Positions 1 through 7,527 of a DNA stretch of 10,349 nucleotides are shown in pieces. Origin of the DNA: an uncultured Synergistales bacterium (GTDB lineage Bacteria > Synergistota > Synergistia > Synergistales > Aminobacteriaceae); assembly GCA_905234205.1 (NCBI GenBank), contig CAJOGG010000024.1, positions 1,257 through 11,605 on the forward strand, read 5' to 3'. How positions within the stretch are numbered: position 1 is the stretch's first letter; each line of letters begins with the position of its first letter. The position numbers were made by a program, and so were the translations under genes. The notes under the pieces are model-generated. The model had not been told where the DNA came from. It did not search any database and worked only from the letters and a program-made list of their open reading frames with translations.

Positions 1-279
1 AGATTTTTCTTCGCAACAAGTAAAGAAGGCTTATACGTGTTATCAATCGTGAGGGGCAATAAATTAACTGCCTGTTATCTAGTTTCTAATGCTGGTATGA
101 TAAGACGAAATTTATTGCAGCAGAACCTTCAATCAAACGTTACACAACGAAATTTTGAGAGCGGAGGAGCCGATATTGAGATCTCTTTGTGGGAGCCTGA
201 TAATAAACTGAACGATGAAAGCGATTTTGATACGTGCGTAGATATTTTTACAACACAACTTTTAGAGAGGAGCAAATAA
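1..279 (+). CDS. C-terminal part of an unrecognised protein (5' end outside window)
   Basis: The reading frame is open from the first base to the TAA at 277-279, so at least 92 C-terminal residues of a longer protein are present. A GTG at 37 could serve as a start, but no Shine-Dalgarno precedes it and the frame continues upstream, so a truncated gene is more likely. The visible part is soluble and mixed in character, with an acidic end (residues such as EPDNKLNDESDFD) and no membrane segment or motif that I can assign. It ends one base before the TTG start of the first large GTPase, and that gene's ribosome binding site lies inside this gene's last codons. The two are therefore almost certainly co-transcribed and translationally coupled, which makes this a probable component of the same system. 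Function unknown. Confidence 0.7.
   Translation, partial: RFFFATSKEGLYVLSIVRGNKLTACYLVSNAGMIRRNLLQQNLQSNVTQRNFESGGADIEISLWEPDNKLNDESDFDTCVDIFTTQLLERSK
265..272 (+). promoter_or_regulatory. Ribosome binding site deciding the TTG start at 281
   Basis: GAGAGGAG lies 8 bases upstream of TTG at 281, good spacing for a start codon. The first ATG in that frame is at 341, inside a stretch that aligns with the N-terminus of the paralogue starting at 3201, so the TTG start is preferred. Confidence 0.7.
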
Positions 280-280
280 A

Positions 281-2554
281 TTGATACAGGAAAACATTCA
301 GAGCATCATACGACAGAGACAGCCTTTAGCACTTCGAGTCATGAAAGCCCGCGAAAGTTTGTCTGCTGCGTTGGAGGGATTCGAGAGATTCAATTTTTTG
401 TGCCGCGAAACTTTTCAGGACAAAGACCTTGCAAAAGAATTTAACGGCGTCGTAAGCATTCTTGAGGAAGCCGACAAAATCGCTGGTGACGCTACAAAAC
501 GTTTGGACGAACTCAAGCACATTCAGAAAAGACTCACTCGTAACACGCTAAACATTGCTGTAATCGGTCGTGCGCGTCAAGGAAAAAGCCGTTTGCTACA
601 AACTATAACGGGATTAACTGCTGATGAGATACCCGACAGTAACGGAGGCTTCTGCACTGGTGTACGTAGCGACATTATCAACGAGGACACAGAAATGACA
701 TACGCCATTGTGAATTTCTTGACGGAAGCGAAATTTATAAGTGAGAACGTTACGCCATACTTTGCAGAGCTGAAAAATTTTTTCTCAATCGTTCCGACTT
801 CGCTATCAGAGTTCAAGAGCTTGTCAATCCCTATGCCAGAAGACTCTCTTGACACATCAATAAATCAACACTTAAAGCACTTGGCAGACCTTCAGCGCAA
901 TATCCCTCAATACGAACACTTATTGGACCAGAGACCACGACGAATCAAAAAAGAAGAGATCAGGCTATACGTTGCTCAAGACGATAAGGAAGGCAATAGA
1001 GGCTATTACAATTATCTTGCTGTTGAAAGCGTTGAGATATTTTGCCGTTTTCCTAATAGTGAAGTAGGCGCTTTAAGATTGATTGATTTACCTGGACTCG
1101 GCGATACAAAACTAGGAGACGTTGGACGAGTTGTGAATGCCCTGAAAGATCAAGTTGACCTAGTGTTATTCTTGACGAAGCCTTCAAATGCCGGAGCAGG
1201 TTGGCAGGATATTGACACGGACCTTTACAGCCAGGCTAGAAGCGCATTAGGCGAGAAACTCCCGATCGAACGTTGGGCCTTCTGGGTATTCAATCACGAC
1301 TCAAGGACGGGGGCTGATAATGAGATTCAGTGTAAATTATTGCGGGACTCTATCAGTGACGCACAAATAAAAGTCGCTCAAACCGTTGTAGTTGACTGCA
1401 CACACTCGCATGACGTATCGAAAAATTTGATTGATGTTGCCTTGGCCCACCTTTCACGCAATATCGAACGCAACGACCGCGAATACGCCGAAAACATTCA
1501 AAGCATGGTCAATTCCACTGTTCAGAATATGCGAGCCTTCGTTGAAAATGTCCGTGCCCTGTTAAAAGACGATGACGACTTTGACAAGGATAGCGATACT
1601 TTTGACGTATTGTTTGAGGATTTATGGGACGCTCTTCGCGGTGAAATGCAAGCTTGCGTCGGAGAGGACTCCAGGCTTAGAGCAAACCGTAAAGAACCGT
1701 ATATGGAACTCATGAAAGAGATTGAGCAAGTTTTAGAGGAAGAACGCACCAATGAATTTCCGTTGACAGAGGAAGAAATCAAACGTGCTTCACGAGGCGA
1801 GGGCGGCGTATTGACTGCTTACCAAAACGCTTTGCACTACCTACGAACGAGATTAAGCGGCAAATTACAAATTAGTCTTGATCGTATCCTTGATGATCTA
1901 CTGAAGAAAATGAAGAGCGAGTTCACAGAGATATTCGCGACAACCGGAAAACTTAATATAAAACGATTCGACAACGTCTCCAACCATGAGCTCTTGGGCA
2001 AAATGATTGATTGCATTCAGGCGTCAGGAAATAGCGAAACCATGCCAACGATTTTGAAGGGCTTGAAATTCTTGGACGAGTGGACAATGAGCTACAGAAG
2101 CTTTATACAACATAGACTGCGCGGAGCCTTGAACGTTCTTGACTACGACGAAAAGGAATGCCAGGACAAAGGCACCCCAAGAAACGCTTCCCAAGCTGTT
2201 GAAATCCTTAGAGGTGAATACGAGGAAACAATCTACAAAGTGAAACAAGCGCTTGATGGAATTTACACAGAACCCAATGAAGCCGCTTTCGCAGTCGCCG
2301 AAGAGTTCAAGGACATAATGATACGCTCAAACGAAATCAGAACCCACTCCGACGATAACGAGAAGCCACACCAGAAATTCAAAAACGATCTCAAAATTCA
2401 ATGGAGACGCTTTTACAGACCTATACGCGGAGACGTTTGGCCAGATGAGTACGGACATAGCCAGCGCAGACGCGACATCAACACAAAACTTCGTGCGCCC
2501 CTTGATAGTTTGTTGTCCATGTTTACAAATTCAAGCTTTGATTTTTTGCGATAA
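281..2554 (+). CDS. Large dynamin-like P-loop GTPase, copy 1 (A1)
   Basis: A 757-residue protein with an N-terminal helical region (about 1-88) and a GTPase domain (about 90-400). The P-loop is GRARQGKS at 96-103, a threonine in FCTG (T126) fits the switch-I/G2 position, and the G3 motif is DLPG at 269-272 followed by LGD. No classical T/NKxD G4 is evident; FNHDS around 337-341 is the nearest candidate. The remaining 350 or so residues look mainly helical and charged, with no membrane segment. A GTPase head followed by a long helical region is the layout of bacterial dynamin-like proteins, which often occur as tandem pairs and remodel membranes. Assignment to that superfamily is from layout and motifs, not from a close match. 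The paralogue at 3201-5463 is colinear, with its P-loop at the same residue once its frame is restored. The next gene begins 3 bases after the stop. Confidence 0.85.
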   Translation: MIQENIQSIIRQRQPLALRVMKARESLSAALEGFERFNFLCRETFQDKDLAKEFNGVVSILEEADKIAGDATKRLDELKHIQKRLTRNTLNIAVIGRARQGKSRLLQTITGLTADEIPDSNGGFCTGVRSDIINEDTEMTYAIVNFLTEAKFISENVTPYFAELKNFFSIVPTSLSEFKSLSIPMPEDSLDTSINQHLKHLADLQRNIPQYEHLLDQRPRRIKKEEIRLYVAQDDKEGNRGYYNYLAVESVEIFCRFPNSEVGALRLIDLPGLGDTKLGDVGRVVNALKDQVDLVLFLTKPSNAGAGWQDIDTDLYSQARSALGEKLPIERWAFWVFNHDSRTGADNEIQCKLLRDSISDAQIKVAQTVVVDCTHSHDVSKNLIDVALAHLSRNIERNDREYAENIQSMVNSTVQNMRAFVENVRALLKDDDDFDKDSDTFDVLFEDLWDALRGEMQACVGEDSRLRANRKEPYMELMKEIEQVLEEERTNEFPLTEEEIKRASRGEGGVLTAYQNALHYLRTRLSGKLQISLDRILDDLLKKMKSEFTEIFATTGKLNIKRFDNVSNHELLGKMIDCIQASGNSETMPTILKGLKFLDEWTMSYRSFIQHRLRGALNVLDYDEKECQDKGTPRNASQAVEILRGEYEETIYKVKQALDGIYTEPNEAAFAVAEEFKDIMIRSNEIRTHSDDNEKPHQKFKNDLKIQWRRFYRPIRGDVWPDEYGHSQRRRDINTKLRAPLDSLLSMFTNSSFDFLR

Positions 2555-2557
2555 GTT

Positions 2558-3121
2558 ATGACCATGAACGACAACATAGAATTTAGATTTGTTACCAGAA
2601 CTCTACGTGAAGATTACCATGTTTACGCGGACAATGGTAACGCTATTTTTAGCGATCAGACAGAGTTTGCACCCTTACGAGCGAAATGTTCAATCAGGCC
2701 GGAAGACGGAGGGTGCGCGGCTCTCTTTGAGGATAACGGGAAAATTTTTCTAATCGTGTCAGGACTCTCAACCGGACGAAAAGATTTTGCGGGGCGTCCA
2801 ATTCGTTTTTCGTTCTGTAGGATCTTTCAGGACTCAAGTCAGAATAACAAGGCTAAATCTTATGCATCATTAATCAAGATCATAACCCAATGGCAACAAG
2901 TAGAGTCGACTCTTCAATCACTGTTTCACGAGAAAGATAACAGCGTCCATTTTGATCAACAAACTTTTATCGACTGGTTACGAGCTCAATCGCTCCCGAC
3001 GTTCAACTTTGAAATTTGTAAGCATGGTGATGTCCGAGGAGCTTGTGATATTATATGGCCATCACTAAATTCCATGCTCAAGTGGCTTTACTCGGAGGCT
3101 GATGAAATTGTCTGTATATGA
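2558..3121 (+). CDS. Short family-B protein (B1), unrecognised domain
   Basis: A 187-residue soluble protein that I cannot assign to a known family. Its whole length aligns with residues 1 to about 185 of the protein at 7528-8697. Shared blocks are FRFxTRT near the N-terminus, ALFEDNGKIF (ALYEEDGLIY in the paralogue), KDFAGRPIRFSF at 75-86 (KDFANRPIVFSF), a tryptophan-containing helix around 110 and LKW close to the end. It stops just where the shared domain ends, so it looks like a complete stand-alone domain rather than a truncation. The ATG at 2558 is 3 bases after the preceding stop and has no clear Shine-Dalgarno, suggesting translational coupling; ATG 2564 is an equally possible start. 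Its place between the two large GTPases suggests an adaptor or regulatory partner (inference). Confidence 0.75.
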   Translation: MTMNDNIEFRFVTRTLREDYHVYADNGNAIFSDQTEFAPLRAKCSIRPEDGGCAALFEDNGKIFLIVSGLSTGRKDFAGRPIRFSFCRIFQDSSQNNKAKSYASLIKIITQWQQVESTLQSLFHEKDNSVHFDQQTFIDWLRAQSLPTFNFEICKHGDVRGACDIIWPSLNSMLKWLYSEADEIVCI

Positions 3122-3187
3122 TAGAATTTTAGCGGGCGTAAACTTTTGGATACCGTGTCCAGAAGTAAAAGAGGAAGATAAAATTTT

Positions 3188-3195
3188 AAGGAGTG
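3188..3195 (+). promoter_or_regulatory. Ribosome binding site for the second large GTPase
   Basis: AAGGAGTG sits about 7 bases before ATG 3201. This supports 3201 rather than the upstream in-frame ATG at 3102, which overlaps the previous gene. Protein alignment also favours 3201: the product begins MKQERINSII, matching MIQENIQSII of the first copy. Confidence 0.75.
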
Positions 3196-3200
3196 ATACA

Positions 3201-3425
3201 ATGAAGCAAGAGCGCATCAATAGTATAATCCAGCAAGGGAAACCTATGGCTGAAAGAATAGCTGCTGTGCGTGAACGTTTTGTTCAGGCAATGGATCAAT
3301 TTGAAAGATTTCGTGCCCTTTGCAGAACAGCATTGCAAGATAAAGAAGTCGCCGCTGACTTTTCTGAACTTGGCCGCGTAATCGAAGCATCTGATCGCAT
3401 AATTGTGGGGGGGGGGCGAGCTTAA
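3201..3425 (+). CDS. N-terminal fragment of large GTPase copy 2 (A2), cut off after a G10 tract
   Basis: As the sequence stands, translation from ATG 3201 gives 74 residues and ends at TAA 3423-3425, directly after ten consecutive Gs. Up to the tract the product follows copy 1 closely, for example FERFRALCRTALQDKE against FERFNFLCRETFQDKD. The last residues (VGGGRA) come from the G run and the shifted frame. The fragment contains only the N-terminal helical region and lacks the P-loop, so on its own it cannot act as a GTPase. The remaining protein continues in the +1 frame (see 3403-5463). Removing one G would join the two parts into 753 residues. Confidence 0.75.
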   Translation: MKQERINSIIQQGKPMAERIAAVRERFVQAMDQFERFRALCRTALQDKEVAADFSELGRVIEASDRIIVGGGRA

Positions 3426-5463
3426 AGACAATTTAGCGCACATTCAAAACCGCCTTTTGCGTAACACTTTGAACATAGCAGTTATAGGACGAGCTAGGCA
3501 AGGAAAAAGTAGACTACTTCAAACTATAACGGGACTCACTTCCGACGAAATCCCCGATGGCAATCAAGCTTTCTGTACAGGAGTTCGCAGCGATATTATT
3601 AACGATCCAGCAACGGAAGAAGCTTATGCGAACGTCAACTTTTTGACCGAAGAAAGATTCATCGATGAGAACATTGCGCCGTATTTTGTAGAGTTGCAGA
3701 AGTATAAACCAGAACTTTTCACGCCTATGTCGATTGTGGAGTTCAAGGACTTTGTTCTACCACAGCCAGGAACTTTCAAAGCAACTCCTGAGGACGTCAC
3801 GCAGATGAATCTTCATTTGCAGCACCTCAAAGACCTTCAGGAACATTTACCACAATACCAAGAATATCTAGGCAAGCCACCGTTAAGAATCTCAAGAGGA
3901 CAAATCCGAGAATACGTAGCGCAGGACAACACTAAAGGTGAACGCGTTTACTTTAAGCACATGGCCGTCGATAGCGTCGAGATTTTCTGCAAGTTCCCTA
4001 ATTCTGATGTGGGAGCATTGAGACTCATAGATTTACCGGGCCTCGGAGATACTCGTATTGGCGACGTTGATAGAGTCGTGAGGGCTTTAAGGGATCAAGT
4101 TGACCTAGTTTTCTTCCTATCGAAACCTTCAAACGCTGGCGCAGGTTGGCAAGATAATGAAGTCTATTTGTACAGTCAAGCAAGGCGAGCACTTGGTGAG
4201 AAATTACCGATTGAGCGTTGGGCTTTTTGGGTGTTCAATCATGATTCACGCACTGGAGCAGATAATAGGACTCAATGTGAGCTTCTGAAAAATTCTATGC
4301 GTGCTGCACAGATTAGTGTAGCTGATACTGTGATTGTAGACTGTACCAACACCGAAGAAGTCTCGGAGAAATTAATCGACAAAGCACTTGAACACCTAGC
4401 AAGCAACATAGAACGCAACGATCGTGAATACGCTGAAAACATACAGGCTTCACTCATAAGCACTATGCAGAAATTCCGTGAAATTCTTTCTGAAGCTCAA
4501 ATGATTTTACGCGACGACAGCAGTTTTGATGATAGAGATAGCGGAGTTTTTGATGGCTTGTTCGATTATGTATGGGACGAAATTTGTGAGGAACTTCAGG
4601 CTTATGTGGAGGAAGACTCGGTATTAAGACGTAACAGGGAAAATCCTTGCTTGCCATTACAGGAACGAATTGAAACTGTACTCGATGAAGAAGATAACAC
4701 CGATGTTGGAGTAGCTGCGGAGGCTATGAAGAAGGCTTCACGAAGGCGCGGAGGTCTAGGATCGGCTTATGAGGATTGCCTGCACCAGCTTAGAACAGGT
4801 TTAAGCCGTAAGATGCAACAGAATCTCGATGACATTTTGGAAAACGTATTATGCGAAACGAAAGATACACTCTGCTATATCTTAGGAGTAACAGGACGAC
4901 TTGAGAAACGTTTTAGAGTTCATGATCACAGGCTTTTCGGTGAACTGCTTAACTTTATTGAGGCTTCAGGATACAAGGACGAGGTTCCGACGTTGATTGA
5001 GGGTTTTTCACTCGTGAATGATTGGACAATGAGTTATCGCAGCTTCATTCAACACCGTATCCGTAGCTCACTGAATGCACTGGATCCACTTGACAGCGAA
5101 TGTCTTGCTATGGGGACTCCGACGAGTGAAGTACAAGCAGCCGAGAATCTCCGAGAACTTTATAAGCAAGCAATCTACACTCTTCGAAAAGAGTTCGACG
5201 AGATTTATTCAGAACCCAACAAAGCGGCGTTTGCTATTGCCGAAGAATTCAAGGATATAATGATTCGTCCACATGATACAAAGGACAATGGGCCAAGACT
5301 GATTAATCAGTGGAGAAAGTTGTATCGTTCGATCAAAGGCGACATTTGGCCGGAAGAGTATGGGACTTCACAGCGTAGGCGTGACGTATGTGCAAAATTG
5401 CGCGTGCCCCTGATGAGTTTAGTTGCCTTGTGTAACTCAACGGATTTCACTTTTTTGAATTAG
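3403..5463 (+). CDS. Body of large dynamin-like GTPase copy 2 (A2), out of frame with its start
   Basis: This carries the GTPase domain and helical C-terminus of the second large GTPase. In numbering of the restored 753-residue protein (nine Gs), the P-loop GRARQGKS falls at 96-103, exactly as in A1. The FCTG threonine, the DLPGLGD G3 motif, the FNHDSRTGADN stretch and the C-terminal TMSYRSFIQHR block are all kept. The frame is open for about 685 codons with no other lesion, so decay is either very recent or the break is reversible or artefactual. The left coordinate is the first possible start in this frame (TTG 3403), which has no convincing Shine-Dalgarno; the intended start is most likely ATG 3201. 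Codon choices differ widely from A1 despite similar protein, so the duplication is old. The next gene follows after 10 bases. Confidence 0.8.
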   Translation: MWGGGELKDNLAHIQNRLLRNTLNIAVIGRARQGKSRLLQTITGLTSDEIPDGNQAFCTGVRSDIINDPATEEAYANVNFLTEERFIDENIAPYFVELQKYKPELFTPMSIVEFKDFVLPQPGTFKATPEDVTQMNLHLQHLKDLQEHLPQYQEYLGKPPLRISRGQIREYVAQDNTKGERVYFKHMAVDSVEIFCKFPNSDVGALRLIDLPGLGDTRIGDVDRVVRALRDQVDLVFFLSKPSNAGAGWQDNEVYLYSQARRALGEKLPIERWAFWVFNHDSRTGADNRTQCELLKNSMRAAQISVADTVIVDCTNTEEVSEKLIDKALEHLASNIERNDREYAENIQASLISTMQKFREILSEAQMILRDDSSFDDRDSGVFDGLFDYVWDEICEELQAYVEEDSVLRRNRENPCLPLQERIETVLDEEDNTDVGVAAEAMKKASRRRGGLGSAYEDCLHQLRTGLSRKMQQNLDDILENVLCETKDTLCYILGVTGRLEKRFRVHDHRLFGELLNFIEASGYKDEVPTLIEGFSLVNDWTMSYRSFIQHRIRSSLNALDPLDSECLAMGTPTSEVQAAENLRELYKQAIYTLRKEFDEIYSEPNKAAFAIAEEFKDIMIRPHDTKDNGPRLINQWRKLYRSIKGDIWPEEYGTSQRRRDVCAKLRVPLMSLVALCNSTDFTFLN
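3407..3416 (+). repeat. Homopolymeric G10 tract, candidate phase-variation switch
   Basis: Ten Gs interrupt the second large GTPase at codons 69-72. Nine Gs would read Val-Gly-Gly-Gly-Glu-Leu and give a spacing between N-terminal helix and P-loop identical to the first copy; ten Gs lead to a stop 7 bases after the tract. The first copy has ordinary mixed sequence at this place. Poly-G runs of this length are classic slipped-strand contingency loci in some bacteria, but they are also prone to sequencing errors. Confidence 0.7.
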
Positions 5464-5473
5464 GTAGCTTACA

Positions 5474-6529
5474 ATGTCAAATAATAAATCACAGCTGCTG
5501 AAAATCTTAGGATCAGAGGGGATAAGCATTATTATAAATGCCGTAAGACGTCTGTTCATAAGTAGAAAGTCAAGCAACGAATTATGGTTCACAGCGTTGG
5601 GGCCGAGCGGTGCGGGTAAAACCACACTGCTTGCCTGTATGCACAAAAGGTTTGAGGAACTGTTGCCCGGTTCATTCTATCCTGCAGATAACAAAACTTT
5701 CAGCACGTTGAACAGCGCTTACAAGAAGCTTAAGATAGAAGCCAATAGTCCTAGCATTGAGTTTGAAGTTGGCGTTGAGGGTACAAGTGATTTGCGCCAA
5801 TATGCCTTTACTATTAAGGGGAAGAGAGCAAATTTGCCGGTGAGATTCTTTGACTTCCCTGGCGGTTGGTTAAATCCTTATGACGAAGCACAAGCTGAAA
5901 ATCATGAACAAGTTATCAATATCGTACAGCGTTCTATGGTCATCATGGTGGCTATAAATACTCCTTACATAATGGAGTTTGATGGACGCTATAAAGATTA
6001 CGCCGGAGTTGATGAGATTGAATACGCAATCAAGTTGAGCCTTCGTAATGACAATAGCGATAAGTTGATTCTCCTAGTGCCGATTAAATGCGAACGTTAT
6101 ACTCGAACTGCTGCGGACAGCAAAATTATGCGCGACAAAATCAAGAAAGTGTTCAGTGGGATTCTAAACTTACCTCAAAATCCTGTGTATCGAGATAGAC
6201 TCGCTATAGCTCTGCTGCCTGTTCATACTGTCGGTAACGCTCACTTCAGCCGCTTCACTTTTAAAGGAGGAAATATAACCCAAGAAGTTTACGTGAAAAA
6301 TCGCACAATGAAATTCAGTCCTAAAGATGCCGACCAGCCGTTACGCTACGCAATGAGTTTCTTGCTGAATGAATTTGCTAAAGGTAGTACAGTCTTGGCC
6401 TCCGTAAAGAATATGTTCATGCAGAACGACATCAACTCGCTCAGGGATTTCGTACGTGCCGGAATGAAGCTTAACAGTGAAAACTTCGAAATAATGTGCG
6501 GCCAAAAACTACTATATAAAACTGTGTAG
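5474..6529 (+). CDS. Small P-loop GTPase-like protein, copy 1 (C1)
   Basis: A 351-residue protein with a Walker A/P-loop GPSGAGKT at 43-50, a Walker B/G3-like FFDFPGG (DFPG at 127-130) and VPIKCERY around 202-209, where IKCE may stand in for the G4 T/NKxD motif. These suggest a TRAFAC-type GTPase, perhaps related to the GTPase families found in bacterial conflict operons, but I cannot place it in a named subfamily. Compared with its paralogue it has about 34 extra N-terminal residues, including a hydrophobic/amphipathic stretch (roughly 8-28) that might touch membrane or a partner. A weak Shine-Dalgarno (AGGTAG, 5462-5467) overlaps the preceding stop codon. Paralogy with the next gene covers nearly the whole protein, including HTVGNAHFSRF and KDADQPLRYAMSFLL. 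Confidence 0.8.
   Translation: MSNNKSQLLKILGSEGISIIINAVRRLFISRKSSNELWFTALGPSGAGKTTLLACMHKRFEELLPGSFYPADNKTFSTLNSAYKKLKIEANSPSIEFEVGVEGTSDLRQYAFTIKGKRANLPVRFFDFPGGWLNPYDEAQAENHEQVINIVQRSMVIMVAINTPYIMEFDGRYKDYAGVDEIEYAIKLSLRNDNSDKLILLVPIKCERYTRTAADSKIMRDKIKKVFSGILNLPQNPVYRDRLAIALLPVHTVGNAHFSRFTFKGGNITQEVYVKNRTMKFSPKDADQPLRYAMSFLLNEFAKGSTVLASVKNMFMQNDINSLRDFVRAGMKLNSENFEIMCGQKLLYKTV
5581..5680 (+). repeat. Imperfect direct repeat, copy 1 (P-loop region of C1)
   Basis: This 100-base stretch matches 6571-6670 without gaps, with 14 differences by hand count (86% identity). It is the P-loop coding region shared by the two small GTPases, and the copies are 990 bases apart in the same orientation. 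Confidence 0.75.
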
Positions 6530-6541
6530 AGTGCCTGAAAT

Positions 6542-6547
6542 AGGAGG
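6542..6547 (+). promoter_or_regulatory. Strong ribosome binding site for small GTPase copy 2
   Basis: AGGAGG, 9 bases before ATG 6557, is the strongest Shine-Dalgarno in the plus-strand train. It fixes the start of the shorter paralogue and shows that its lack of an N-terminal extension is genuine. Confidence 0.75.
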
Positions 6548-6556
6548 AAAAATTTA

Positions 6557-7501
6557 ATGGCGGACAAAGAATTATGGTTTACGGCGTTGGGGCCAAGTGG
6601 TGCAGGTAAAACTACATTGCTTGCCTGTATGCACAAGAAGTTTGAGGATATGTTGCCTGGGTCATTCTACCCTTCTGATCCGAGAACTTTCAGCGATCTC
6701 ATAAAAACTTACAAAAAGTTGGAGGGAGAAGCTAATGGTCCTTCGATAGAATTTGGGATCGCCCTAAAGGGAACTGACGAATTACGCCAATATGCATTCA
6801 CGATTAAGGGCAAAAAAAAGAGTGTACCAGTTCGCTTCTTCGATTTTCCAGGAGGCTGGATGAATCCGCATGACGTGAGTCAAGCAGAGAATTACAAGCG
6901 CGTTATTAACATTGTCCAAAAATCTATGGTCATAATTGCTGCTGTGAACACTCCTTATATTATGGAGTTTGACGGGAAGTATAAAGACTATGCTGGAGTT
7001 GATGAGATTGAACACATTATCAAGATGAGCATAACTGACAAGGACAAGTTAATACTGTTTGTGCCGATTAAGTGTGAACGTTATACACGCACTCCACTAG
7101 GCAAAGTCACAATGATTAACAAGATTAAGCAAGTGTTTTCCTGTACGTTAAAGCTAGCATATAATCCAGTGTATCAAGACAAACTTGCTATAGCAATAAT
7201 GCCAATACATACCGTCGGGAACGCGCAATTCAGTCGTTTCGAGTTTGAGGCCGGAAATATCGTGCGTGAAGTTTACTTGAAGAATCGCAGCTTGAAATTC
7301 ACTCCCAAGGACGCCGATCAGCCTTTACGTTATGCTATGAGCTTTTTGTTGTCAGAGTTCAAGAAAAGCAGTGGAGGTTTCTGGAATTCATTCCTCGATT
7401 GGGTTTTCTCGCGCGATAACATGGCCGAAATTAGCAATTTCATTCGTGAAAACATGGTAGACTTCGACATTGTCTGCGGTCGTGAGCTCATAGGGATTTA
7501 A
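6557..7501 (+). CDS. Small P-loop GTPase-like protein, copy 2 (C2)
   Basis: A 314-residue paralogue of the preceding gene. The P-loop GPSGAGKT is at 12-19, DFPG at 96-99 and the G4-like IKCE at 171-174. The nucleotide-binding core starts almost at residue 1, without the N-terminal extension of copy 1. The long conserved middle (NTPYIMEFDG, KDYAGVDEIE) and the HTVGNAQFSRF and KDADQPLRYAMSFLL blocks are kept. The C-terminal 50 residues diverge more, with an aromatic segment (GGFWNSFLDWVF, about 273-284) instead of the sequence in copy 1. That pattern suggests different partners or membrane contacts (inference). It lies 27 bases after copy 1 and 26 before the membrane-anchored B2 gene, in one probable transcript. 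A GTPase fold is likely; the exact family is not certain. Confidence 0.8.
   Translation: MADKELWFTALGPSGAGKTTLLACMHKKFEDMLPGSFYPSDPRTFSDLIKTYKKLEGEANGPSIEFGIALKGTDELRQYAFTIKGKKKSVPVRFFDFPGGWMNPHDVSQAENYKRVINIVQKSMVIIAAVNTPYIMEFDGKYKDYAGVDEIEHIIKMSITDKDKLILFVPIKCERYTRTPLGKVTMINKIKQVFSCTLKLAYNPVYQDKLAIAIMPIHTVGNAQFSRFEFEAGNIVREVYLKNRSLKFTPKDADQPLRYAMSFLLSEFKKSSGGFWNSFLDWVFSRDNMAEISNFIRENMVDFDIVCGRELIGI
6571..6670 (+). repeat. Imperfect direct repeat, copy 2 (P-loop region of C2)
   Basis: Partner of 5581-5680 with 86% identity over 100 bases. Recombination between the two would fuse the C1 N-terminus to the C2 body and delete 990 bases while keeping the frame. Confidence 0.75.
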
Positions 7502-7527
7502 TCACAACAAGAAAGAAGGTTAGTATA

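Noticed and set aside
577..2248. Minus-strand open frames inside the first large GTPase (577-855, 1522-1782, 2024-2248)
   Set aside because: No recognisable domain, no ribosome binding sites, and full overlap with a well-supported gene.
3102..3200. Earlier in-frame ATG at 3102 as start of the second large GTPase
   Set aside because: It overlaps the end of B1, lacks a Shine-Dalgarno and adds 33 residues absent from the paralogue; ATG 3201 has AAGGAG at good spacing.
3403..3450. Programmed ribosomal frameshifting or transcript slippage on the G tract as the main explanation
   Set aside because: Not excluded, but no slippery heptamer plus pseudoknot is evident, and the colinearity with nine Gs fits a DNA-level length change more simply.
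5437..6636. Two minus-strand frames (5437-5646 and 6346-6636) with nearly identical N-termini, tempting as a repeated gene pair
   Set aside because: They are antisense to the duplicated P-loop region of C1 and C2; their similarity simply mirrors the coding repeat.
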